From the NCBI GenBank assembly GCA_015680685.1, contig MNCI01005457.1:123509-187508 (forward strand): a stretch of DNA of 64,000 nt, written 5' to 3'. The notes under the pieces were generated by a model. The model ran no database searches and had not been told where the DNA came from. It worked only from the letters and a program-made list of their open reading frames with translations. Position 1 is the stretch's first letter, and every line of letters starts with the position of its first letter. This stretch comes from Gnetum montanum (Eukaryota; Streptophyta; Gnetopsida; Gnetales; Gnetaceae). Shown in pieces: positions 51,801 through 61,900 of the stretch. The position numbers and the translations under genes were made by a program.

Positions 51801-54800
51801 GGAAGATAGCTATTAGTTTTAGGGAGATACAGATTTCTAATATTTTATATTTATTTATTTGTTTTTACCAAAGTTTTCTTTCTTATTTCTTCATAGGGTT
51901 TTCTATTAGCTTTTCTATATTTTATGAGTTTTATTCTATTTACAAAATCAATAACCTGTGGTAGGTGCTAAAAAGAAATGTTTTCTTCAAAGAATGTTGT
52001 GCAGTTGGGAGGGGAGGCAGGCTTTGAGGCTTGCTCGCACAAGGGGGGGATGTCCATCGAAGGAAGTGTTGTAGGCATTGAAGTTGTGCTTGTTGGGCAA
52101 GTTTGTGTCAGAGGGTGTGCACCCTAGAATGGATCTTATGAGGCATTGGGCTAAGGTGGCCTGGGGGTTGGAAGATGTGAGGGTGCGAAGTCTCGTTGAC
52201 GATAGGTTATTGTTTGCATTCAAGATAGAGGCATATAGAGAATGTGTGTTGTTGGGGGGACTGTGGTTTTACAAGGACTAGGTTTTGGTGCTTGCACCAT
52301 GGAGGCCAGGCACACATCGGGATGCGAATCTCTTTGATAGGGTGCTGGTTTGGGTCAGAATACTGGACCTGCCCCTGAAGTTTTGGATGTTGGGATTTCC
52401 AAAGTTGCTAGCAAGTCTGTTTGGCGGATTTATCAAATTTGATACCTTCATTGCATTAATGGATAGGATGGGATATGTTTGCCTTTGTATTTTGCAATTA
52501 CTAGAGTTTGAGGATTGGGTTAGTGAGGTGATTTTGGACATGGACTCTGGCAAAGAGCAGATAAGGGTTCTGTTTGAGAATCTGCCAATGGTGAAACAAG
52601 GGTGGAAGGAAATTCCAGCGGTTGCATGTGCAACTTGTGGAAAGGGACATGCAACGAAGGACTGCCAGGTCAAGATGAAGGAACCATCATCCAAGCCCTA
52701 GGGTGGTTGGAACCTTGTTGGGAAAAAGGGGTGTGTGGTTAAGATGGTGTCGTAGAGGGGCCAAGAGAAGGTAGGGCTTAAGGGGCCAACAACTAACAAA
52801 GGAGCGATGGGGCCACTCAAGAAGGCTCAGGACTTGCAGCTAGTGTGAGATCCTGTGGTGAAGCCAATGGAAGTATTGATTGAGGAGGGAAGCATGGTTG
52901 GTGGGGTTGCGGTGTCCAGGGTGGAGAGGGTGAGGGGGGTAGTTTTGTCCTCTTGCTCTCTAGGGGGCACATCGATACCCATGTTGGAGGTGCAAAATGT
53001 GGCTCTGCCTCCTTTGGGGGATTGGATGATGTTGAGCAGAAGATCCTCCTAACCGAAGGTTGCGGACCTACTTGTGACTAAATTAAGGTTAGGGGTAGAT
53101 GTGGAGTGCCCAATGGGAAGTAAGGTGGGCCAGCCGAATGCATCGGTGGTAAGGAAGAAAATGATGCAACTGGATATTGACCTAGGGATGCAGAGGATCT
53201 GAAGGAGGTGTATCACAGATGAATGTTTGTTTCTCCATGAAGATCCTCTCCTAGAATTGCAAGGGACAAGGTACCTTGTACAAGAGAAATACCTTGAAAA
53301 TGATGGTTTGGAATGAGGGATGTGATGTGGTGTGCTTGCAGGAGACAAAGCTGTAGGTGGCTGTGGTGTGTTTGATGCAGTGGGAGGGTTGGAATTTGCT
53401 TACCATTCCATGCAAGGGACATGTGGGGTGGCTGGCTATTTTGTCAAAGCTTCCGATGGTATTGGTGGATGACTCCTAGTGGACCCAGACTATTCAATTG
53501 ACCTAGGAACTTGTTTGGCTGACTAATGTCTACGGGGCATAGAGTTGGGAAGTGAGGTTGCAGGAGTTGAAGTGGGTTGCACGGGTGGTCCCAAATGTGG
53601 ACAGATGGATTCTTGTCGGTGACTTCAACTAATGCTTGTGCCTATGGGAAAAGATGGGTGTAGATAATGCATATATGCCTAGAAGTGCAGAGTTTGCTAA
53701 ATTTCTTTACGACCATAGTTTGGCAAACTTGGACATCAAAGGTTGTAGATTCACTTGGAGCAATAGAAGATGAGGGTTTGGTTAAGTTTAGTCTAGGATT
53801 GACAAGGTGTGGGTGAGTACGAGGTTATTACTAGAATTGGATGTGCAGGTTTTGGGACAGGAACAGTAGGCATTTGATCATAGATCCATATGTGTTATAT
53901 TGGTCCTGGACAAAATCAGGCTCCTAGGCCTTTCAGGTTTGAACGTACATGGTTGAGCAAACCTTGGTTGCACTCGCTGGTCTAGGAAATTTGGTAGAGT
54001 TACTCCAAGGCCCATGAGCCGAGGGATTTTTAGAAAAGGGGGCTGAAGTTGCTGAAGCAAAGAATCAAAGTTAGAACTTTGAAGGAAAAATATGGATTTA
54101 GGGCTTATAGCAAGCGATTGAAGGTTGGGTTACGAGAGATACAAACATTCTAGGAAATCGGGGCCAACCTTACAGATGAGGAGTGGGAGTTGCTCAAGGA
54201 GGTGCAGGAGCTGGATAAAGAGGAGGAAGCCTATTGGTGGTAGCAGGCTCATGTGTCTTGGCCATGAGATGGGGATTGGAACACCCGTTTCTTTTTTGCA
54301 ATGGCTAAAGGTAGGGGGCAACAAAGTAGAAACTTCATCATGTGGTTGTTGGTGCAACAATGGATGGACAGGAGGTGGCTGAAGCATTGTATATATATTG
54401 GGGAAATATATGGTGTAGGAGAGATATGGAGAGAATTTTGATTCCAGTGTAGTGGATTATAACATGCGATGCCAACTAGCAACTAATGAAACCTTTCACT
54501 AGAATGGAGTTGGCCACGGCGTTGAGGTCAATGTAGACAAATAAGGCACCAAGGCCTAATGGGTGGCCTGTGGAGTTTTTTAGGGAATTTGATGATATCT
54601 TGGGGGAAAATTTGTTGGATGCTTTCAATAGGATGCTTAGTTGGCAACAAGTTCATAGAGAAATCAATTATTTGCGGATTGTGTTGTTGCTAAAAGTGAC
54701 AAACCCGTTTGTGTAGGCGTACTTCAGACCCATTGGTGTGTGTAACTCTTAACTGCGATTAGTTTTAAAAATGATTGTTTTTAGGTTGGCGCTGCTGATG

Positions 54801-57800
54801 GGGAAGCTCATAGGAGAACATCAGGTGGGGTTTATTAGGGGCCGTTTCATTTAGGATCAGGTCTTGTTGTTGTAGGAGATCCTACACTCATTGAGGAAGT
54901 TAGGATTCCCAGGCTTGTGCATTAATTTAGATATTACCAATGCCTATGACATCGTGAGTTGGGTAGCATTGCAAGAGATTATGCTCCTCAAGGGTTTCAG
55001 TACTAAGCTTGTTACGCTTTGTATTCAGATGTAGAGTTCCAGTAGGTACTCTTTCGATGTTGATGGAGGCTATGGGGGTTCCAAGCATTGGGGTGAGGGT
55101 TGCGGCAAGGGGACCTGCTGTCGCCTTTGCTATTCATTTTGGTTATGGATTTGTTGTAGGCCTACTGTGTTGTTGAGGGGATGCAAGGATTGACAGTTGC
55201 TAGGGTCCACTACCTTGTTGCCTATTATGCTGATGGTACGATTCTATTCTCTAGGGCAACAATGTTGCAGGTTGAGGTGCTTAAGAGGGCATTGCAAAGG
55301 GTGGAGTTAGAACTTGGTCTTGCAATTAACAAGGAAAAGTCGGCATCGCATTTTGCCAATACCATGGGGCTAGTGGGTGCAAGAATTGTGCAAGTACTGG
55401 GCATCATGCCTAGTCGGCAGCATGATTCTAGATTGGCATCTTAAGTGTACGTGGTTGGGGCTGGTGAAGAGATTGAAAATGAAGACAATGCATTGGAGTA
55501 ACAGGTTTTTGTCTCAGAAGGGTAAGATGTTGTTGGCGTTGATGGTGCTAATGGCTGCAACTAGATATGCGGCATCTATGGTAGTCTTGTTGGTTAGAGT
55601 GGTCCAGAAAATTGACCAAATCATTTGGCAGTTTGTTTGGTCGGGGGGCAATGGGGGAAAGAAGCTCCACTTGGTTTGTTGGGAGTTGACAATGCATCTG
55701 AGGTCGGTAGGGGGTATCAGGTTGTTGACTTTCCTAGATGAGATCATGCTGGGTATGCAACACCTAGTTAATAGACTATTGGTGTAGGAGGGGGGACATG
55801 CACCATGGGTGAGATCGTTGCAACAAAAGTACCAAAGATGGGAGGCTAATGCTAGGAGCTCACACCTATGGAAAAATATTTGCCATCATGTGTGGGAAAT
55901 GGGGGCCAAGGCATTGCTGGGTGAACCTTCATTGGAGGTGGTCAAGAGTTTGCACTTGTCGAAGGCAGGGTGGAATGAGCTTTGGAAGGGGAGATTGCCC
56001 AAGAAGGTCAAGACATTTAGCTGGCTTATTTGGCATAAAGCAGTACCATTGTGGGTGCTTTTAAGAGCATGGGGAATCAACATAAACATTACTTTCCCAC
56101 TTTGCTTTGTGGTGGTTGAGACAATAGAGCACTTTATTTATTAGTGTGAGTTCATGTGGTAAGTTTGGAGGGTGGCTAGGATTGGGACCCCAGTTAGTAC
56201 CAATGGTGATTCCAAAGCGTTGGCTATATTATGGTTTGGTTGGAAGAGTAGTAATCATTTGATCTTCCAAGAGCAAAGGTTGCCTACGCCTTTTTCTGTT
56301 GCTTGGGTTGGAGTTTCTTTGTGGGCCGAAGCGAGTCATGGCATAGGGTGGGAACCAACCTTTGAATCGACTATCATGGAGTTTCTAGGAGACGTGCAGC
56401 TATGGTAGATGATTGAGAGAATGGGATGGGTGGGCATGCTCCAGTGCATGGAAGGGGAGCCAAGGCTGTTGACGAACAAGTTCTTCAAAAACTGGGTTGG
56501 GGATGAAACTAGATTTAGGGGTAGACAACTTAGGGTTACTGAGTAGGCATTGGAGGAGGTACTGGATGTGTTGGCGGAAGGGGAGCTTATTGCCCTAGCG
56601 ATCCATACTTAGATGTATGCTGTCGAGTTCTTTTTGGGTGTAGTTTTGTGGATGGCCAGTGGACATGTTCGCAAGGATAAGTTGGTGAGGGTGTGGCAGA
56701 ATGCGGCGGTGTTCATTGATAGGTACTTTGTGCAATCTGGGTCCCCTCACAGACTTGTGGGAGTGCATTTTGCATTTCTATGGTGTATTAGGAATGGTAT
56801 TCGGATTAACCTCCCTTGCTTCTTTTTGGACTTGGTAAAATGGAAACAGCCTAGGTGGCACTTGGGGGTGATTTTGGCTCTGTGGAGGTTGGGAGGAGAG
56901 GGCGGCGTTGTAGTCTTGATGGGAGGAGATGTAGGCAGCAGTTCAAAGGGAGGTGGATGTTCAATGGGTGAGAGACCTGCAGCTCATGGAGGACCTATTT
57001 GAACGGCATAGTGCGAAGTACATGCAAATGGTGGAAGCACATAGGAAGCAATGGGAGAGTTGTGGATTACAAGGGCTTCATAGGGTGTTGTTGGGGGCAT
57101 AGTTGGGTATAGACGGGACTATGGATCGGGGGTGGTGTCGATGGTTTTGACGATGCATGAGCAAACGACGGCATTAGAGATGTCCCATGCGGAGATGTTG
57201 GGGTCGAGGACAGGGTTGCGGTGGTGGTGGCCAACTTGGTAAGGGACCCGAAAGGGTAATTTTTTGGGTGGGTGGTGTTGGGGGCATCTGGATGGCGCCA
57301 AAGTTGGTTGGCTGCATTTAGGTTTGGCATCTGGCTGAGGTTTTTTGGGGGGAGGGTGGTTCTGTTGCGGCCTTGTGGCTGGGTTTGTTTTGTTTGGGGT
57401 AAGCAGGAGACAAGTACTGATTGTTGGCTTGCTCAGTATGTGGGCTCTGGCCTGGGTTTATTGCTGCTGTACATACATTTTTTTTCTTAAATTAATGCAT
57501 CTTGACTTATTCTCAAAAATAAAAAAATAAAAAAATTCCTTTTATGTAGATTTATGTGTACGGCTAGAAGAACTTGTGCATTAACCTCCTTTTTAAAAAA
57601 TGTTTAAATGCCATGAAACATGTGTACACAATGTAGACCACACATTATATTCATGCCTACATTATAAAATAGAAGGAATTATGAAATCATGTTGAATATT
57701 ACTAAGAAAGTACGGTGTCAAAATGCTTAATCTAGGATGCGAGGTACAGTGGAAACAGTTTTCTTACACAGAACTTGAGGTTGTTTTGGTGTTTTTATTT

Positions 57801-59135
57801 CATCAATATGGGTTAATGTGTTAAGGTCAGGGAAGGATTTGGTGATGCTTTACTATAGCTGTAGTTATTTTCTGTGTGTTCTAGCAATTTATAAATTAGA
57901 AATGGTCTATTTCCATTAACTCTTACTGTACCGATAAATTAAGTTGTGTTCTAGTATAGCTTTATCTTGCATTTACTGAAAGTTATTATCAACAAGTAAT
58001 AGACTAACTTATACCTCTTGAATACTGGGTTGCATAAAATAGATCATAGAGCATAAACCTTATGATCAGAAAGCTGATGTTTTCAGTTTTGGTATTGTTT
58101 TATGGGAGCTATTAACAGGAAAGGTAAGTTTTTTATATTTGTTCATGATATCAATCATCCTTTCCCAGTTTCTTTCTTTCTTTCTTTTGGGTTAAGATGT
58201 CCACTATTCCCCTCATCAGTAACGTTATTGCTTCTTGATGGTTTGTTCTCCACCAGCTTCCTTATGATTATTTAACTCCGCTACAAGCAGCAGTTGGGGT
58301 TGTTCAGAAGGTATAAATCTTGTTTATTTGGGATTTTTTTCTGGTGATCCTTTTTTGTGTTTTTTTTATCTGCGTTTATTTAAGAAGACGTTTTTTCCCT
58401 GCTGTATTGTTTTATCTGCTTTTATTATTATTTTTATAAAAGACTTGCATGTGTTACTTCTGGTATTAGCAGTTCAAGATTTGATTTTTGCAGCAAGCTA
58501 ATTTTTTTCATAGTTTGTTTAGACCTCTGATTTATTGCTATCACCAAGATTGTAAAATTACTAAAATGAAAGCATATTTTGAATATAGGGTCTGAGACCT
58601 ACAATACCAAAGCATACACATCCTAGGCTTGCTGAACTTCTTCGAAGATGCTGGCAGCAAGATCCAACATTGAGACCAAACTTCTCTGAAATCACTGAAA
58701 TACTTCAGCAGATTTTGAAAGAGGTAAATAACAAACGAACATTTTAGTCAATCGGCAAAGAGCCAAAAGCGGAAGCCCTTTCGATTGAGACAGGGAGTCT
58801 AATGTTTCAAATATTTGAATTCTTTAATAATTTAAAATTCAACCATTTTTGTGTAATGTAACCTCTGATTGAAAGAGCACAGCTGGAATGTTGTGACCTC
58901 TTGGAATCAAGACAAGCTAACTATTTTGCTTGAAATAAAATATCGATAGCATGTTTTCAGGGAAACCCGGCTATACAGAGATACCTCAATAATAGGGAGA
59001 CTAGCTTATTTAGAAATGTTTATCCAGAGACTGATCTTTTTGCAGAGCAATGAAGAGGCGGAATGTGAAAGGAAGAAGGAAAAATCTACTGGAGGCCTTT
59101 TTTCAGCTTTTCGGCGAACAGCGGGCGCTCATTGA
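30825..59135 (+). CDS. ACT-domain serine/threonine/tyrosine protein kinase, STY8/STY17/STY46 type (16 exons, 597 aa)
   Basis: Exons: 30825-31075, 33236-33350, 33572-33675, 33865-33984, 39920-39974, 40265-40375, 43838-43888, 46719-46891, 47009-47116, 48546-48619, 48802-48977, 49996-50091, 58043-58123, 58257-58310, 58589-58723, 59046-59135. All introns are GT..AG and phases join to 1794 nt ending TGA. Residues 1-84 are Gln/Thr-rich at the start. [13 protein letters not shown] (about 158-170) is a family signature. The ACT domain is at about 198-250 ([14 protein letters not shown]...[11 protein letters not shown]). The kinase domain is at about 313-565: ASGSYGD loop 320-326, VAIK lysine 340, HRDLKAAN with catalytic D434, DFG D452 and APE 476-478. 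The length is close to known members (about 550-575). Family members in Arabidopsis phosphorylate transit peptides of chloroplast precursor proteins in the cytosol. The ACT domain is probably regulatory. A second ATG at 30831 is also possible. The gene appears intact despite repeat-filled introns. Confidence 0.95.
31076..33235 (+). other. Kinase intron 1
   Basis: 2.16 kb, donor GTAAGT, acceptor TTGTTAG. It is AT-rich and has no recognised insertion. Confidence 0.85.
36127..36735. repeat. Three diverged tandem copies of about 185 bp in kinase intron 4
   Basis: Each copy starts with an A-rich AAAATAAAAAATGACAC-type block (about 36178, 36378 and 36546). It continues with TCTYTGGATTTGC...CTTCTTCCTCTTGTG and ends near GGAAAAACATCC-type sequence. 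The copies differ at many positions, so the array is old. On the minus strand short basic reading frames ([15 protein letters not shown]) appear in part of it, but stops interrupt them. Confidence 0.65.
38661..38905. repeat. Tandem pair of about 125 bp in kinase intron 4
   Basis: Units 38661-38784 and 38786-38905 share TAGATAG...GGAAAT, TACCTTWATGGGT and GATGATRAAGATGACTAAGT. Confidence 0.65.
40660..41960. repeat. Repeat-like block in kinase intron 6, possibly a solo LTR
   Basis: This block is richer in GC than the intron around it. It holds CTCTCTC-rich sequence at 41250-41520, several GTCTTT-containing units at 41560-41720, and ends near GGGTGATGTCCTCATCA at 41940. No coding sequence is visible. 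Termini and target duplication are not clear. Confidence 0.35.
44880..45610 (+). pseudogene. Short broken coding remnant with an internal duplication in kinase intron 7
   Basis: A frame starting near 45193 ([18 protein letters not shown]) continues with a one-base shift near 45360 into a block of about 36 residues that is repeated. The copies at 45357-45465 and 45468-45580 both read TLVAK.LKG followed by DEQK.L.E. This looks like an inserted piece of a gene. I do not recognise the family. Confidence 0.35.
47448..48255. repeat. Tandem duplication of about 409 bp in kinase intron 9
   Basis: Copy 1 starts TTTTGACTAG at 47448 and copy 2 starts the same way at 47857. They are closely alike, including GAACATG...CTACATTACTATATGAT and AAGATGCCAAAGACACGGAATG. 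Copy 2 lacks about 20 bases before TTTTTATGGAAGC. Confidence 0.85.
50092..51960 (+). other. Kinase intron 12, part before the LINE
   Basis: AT-rich intron sequence. No gene or clear repeat is seen. Confidence 0.6.
52078..52800 (+). pseudogene. LINE ORF1 (DUF4283 and zinc knuckle)
   Basis: The stretch 52170-52480 reads a DUF4283-type domain ([10 protein letters not shown], then LAPWRPG near 52290 and [13 protein letters not shown] near 52350). A CCHC-like knuckle, [13 protein letters not shown], follows at about 52625. It has three residues between the second cysteine and the histidine instead of the usual four. A TAG interrupts the frame near 52280. ORF1 binds the element's RNA. Confidence 0.7.
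53237..57000 (+). pseudogene. LINE ORF2: endonuclease, reverse transcriptase, zf-RVT; broken
   Basis: Starts at ATG 53237 with MKILS, the usual opening of plant L1 ORF2; codon 6, normally Trp, is TAG. Endonuclease blocks QETK (about 53340), VGDFN (about 53615) and FTWSN (about 53750) are visible. Reverse transcriptase shows [13 protein letters not shown] (about 55095) and YADGT (about 55226), where the second catalytic aspartate of YADD is glycine. A zf-RVT block, [22 protein letters not shown], is split at about 55985-56050 into readable parts. Numerous TAG stops and shifts separate these blocks. The downstream part to about 57000 is open but not recognised. Confidence 0.75.
57538..58042 (+). 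other. Kinase intron 12, part after the LINE
   Basis: AT-rich intron sequence ending in a weak acceptor, TGCATAAAATAG, before exon 13. No gene is seen. Confidence 0.6.
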
Positions 59136-59300
59136 GATGATTGATTAATTTTTAATGTGACTAGAATCATTATGCATACTTCATGTATGTAAATCTGAAT
59201 CCTAATGTGGTAGTTGTTCGATCTATCTAATTTCATGTAGTCTTCTCTCTCATTTAGTCTTTCAAAATGCATTTTCTAAATTTTGTGTTAAAAATATATT
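59136..59300 (+). other. Kinase 3' UTR, approximate
   Basis: AT-rich sequence after the TGA at 59133-59135. It has no canonical AATAAA nearby, which is common in plants, and the poly(A) site is not determined. Confidence 0.3.
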
Positions 59301-61900
59301 CAAGGTTAAATGGGGTATTAAACTTTTTTTCTCGGAGTATTAATTCAAAATTGACTGCAAAGGATACGTATTCTTTAATATGTTCATTTAAATAAACATA
59401 TTAGGGAATTCGTATACATCTCAAGGCTAGGATCTTTTGCGCCGAGTGCAAAGCTTATTCACTAGGAGCATATTGTTGATTTTGTATAGCTAAACTTAAA
59501 AAAAAAAATTACTGATAACACATGTTACATTCTAGAATAGTAGACATGAAATGAAAATCCAATACATGAATAAATTGTTTGCGAGTTTATAATTCCTATT
59601 TAAATGCGGTACTTATTTATCAATGGTGTTGCTAAGATTTTTCCTTAAATTAATTAGTGCATAACTATATGGATAAGTTTACATTAACCTATCAAATTGG
59701 AATCCATTTTTGGATTTGGAGAAATGATATATGGAGATATTAAGGAGATTTGAGTACTTAAAAATTCTTAGTATCAACACATTTTTTAATGACTTGAAAA
59801 TTTTTTTAAAGTATTATAAAATTTTTCAGGCTAGCAAAATTGAATACTTACAATGTTTCACTATAAAGAGAGGGGATTTTACAAAGATAAAATATATTAG
59901 GGGTGTAATGGTTTGACCGAAGAAGATTATAATTCTAGGGAACATGTTAAAAGGAAAATCAAGAAAGAAGAGGAAAAAATAATTAAAAGTGAACTACTAG
60001 AGAGTTCATGTTATATAACCTCATGAAACCAAATATAGCTAAATTCTTCGTATTATTAGGACAAGGTTAAGATGAGGATGATGATGCATGAAGAAAGAAT
60101 AGTGGTTTATATAGGATATGCTTAATAAGTTGCATCTTTTTTTCTTCGGATTGCATGACCACCTCCAAATTCTTTGAAGGCTTCATTCCTTTCTATCACA
60201 TTGTTGGTTATCTCCACAATGATCATCACTCAGATAGTGTCTCATCCTTAGGGCTAAATATGAATCATCATGAAAGAACCAAATCATTCATACTTCTTAG
60301 TTGGTTAAATTTGATCTATAAGTTCCTCCAACATATGTGGATTTGGTCGCCTTTGTATGTACCTTCACCAATTGCAGGTGGAGCTCAACTATGATCAAAT
60401 CGTGTTGCCACTCTTTGGCCTTGTGCCCATCTCTAGGTTCAATATGTTTGAGGTGTTGACTCTGTGGCTCTTTAGTCTATGGTTGACTCATTCACTCACA
60501 TGACACTTCTGATATCATTATGCTCTTGCAACTCCATTCATGGTGTACATGCCATCTACTTCAAATGAACATTTCTTGAAATTGCATGCCCATTTGTGCC
60601 AATGAACTATTTTCAAAGGCCTCGTTGGAATGGCTACATAGCAAACATTTTTCTTTCCTATGTGTGATCACATGTTGGCACATGTAGCAAATCTCAATGG
60701 CTCATTCATGAAGGCACATTCTTACATGAGGAAATCTTTAACATCGTGGGTTCTATGGCTTGGGCCAATGCATGTTACGCAAAGTAGCTAATGAGTTTAT
60801 GTCCCATTGATGAGCGACAGAGCAATCCCAACACTCTACTAGACAAGTCACAAGTGCTAGCGTGCAACTAGATTGTAATCCATGAATGGTCAATGTACTT
60901 ATGTGAGCAATTGATTGTCTTCTTATTGTGAGTTAGTAAAGCTTGAGTGTATGGTTTAACTAGTGAGACATATGTTATGTGATGTTGTGAGGCTCATTTT
61001 ACTACTATGCAACATAATGAAAATGAAGTTAAATGCTAAGTCTAAATAATGATAGAAATAATGATAGAAATGACATGCCTTGGACTCATGTAATTGTTAT
61101 TGGGATTACCAAGTGAATTCACCACTGAGCAAATCTAGTGAAACCACTACTAAGTTACCAAATGATTACACTTGAACACTCGAAACTAGTTGTACTCATC
61201 TCGCTTTACTAATGAGCAAGTAAAATAAAGTGCTTGGAAATGTAAATGATTAAGCTAAGAAAATAAGAAAATTGTGCTAAGTAAATTAATAGAACTAAGT
61301 GGATGCTGCAATGATTTAAAGCAATCTTGATCTTTATTGTCATCATGAATTGCATCCAAGTACAATTCACTTGAATAAAAATTCCGTTCAATTGCTAAAT
61401 ATCACACTACAAGCATTCACTCTGTCATAACTAAGAAAACAAATTGCAAGAGTTTTCTGAAGACTTTGAATGAAAACTCTGTTGATTGTGCATCCAAGTG
61501 TTGATGTTTATAGGGTTGCACACATTCCAAGACTTCGCATCAATGATGATGTAACATTGATTATGACATTGTTGTCACAATATTGTAGATACGATATTGC
61601 AAAGCAACAAAAATTGACTTTAGCATATCCCCATGATTGATAGGAAACTTGTCCTTGAGTTAAAACAAAATGAGGATAGAGTCCCTTACAAAATTGGGAG
61701 GTAGACTCAACTTGACATGACTAGTTAACTATTTATATGACTTAGAATGCTGTAGTGGTGTTTTTTCAAAATAACATAGTTACATGATAACACAAAAACA
61801 AAATTTGAAGTAGCATGATGTAGTTCATGTTCCAAGCGGTGGAGGCTCTTCCGTTGGCTTCTTCCCCTTGTCGTTAGGCTTCTGAAATTGATATCTATTT
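59301..61900. other. Intergenic DNA, no gene seen
   Basis: AT-rich. An open frame at 60155-60394 has no recognisable family. I see no repeat structure beyond a short AATGATAGAAATAATGATAGAAAT duplication near 61045. Confidence 0.45.

Larger units (their letters stand above)
51985..57537 (+). mobile_element. L1-type LINE in kinase intron 12, same strand as the gene
   Basis: G-rich coding sequence, in contrast to the AT-rich intron, carries ORF1 (DUF4283-like plus CCHC knuckle), then ORF2 with endonuclease, reverse transcriptase and a zf-RVT domain, and ends in an A-rich tail at 57515-57537. The order and tail are typical of plant L1 elements. Many stops and frameshifts make it inactive. Its length of about 5.5 kb suggests a nearly full-length insertion. 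A target-site duplication was not found by eye. Confidence 0.82.

Noticed and set aside
59731-59916. 61-codon frame downstream of the kinase
   Set aside because: AT-rich, no motif, and no sign of a promoter or splice partner.
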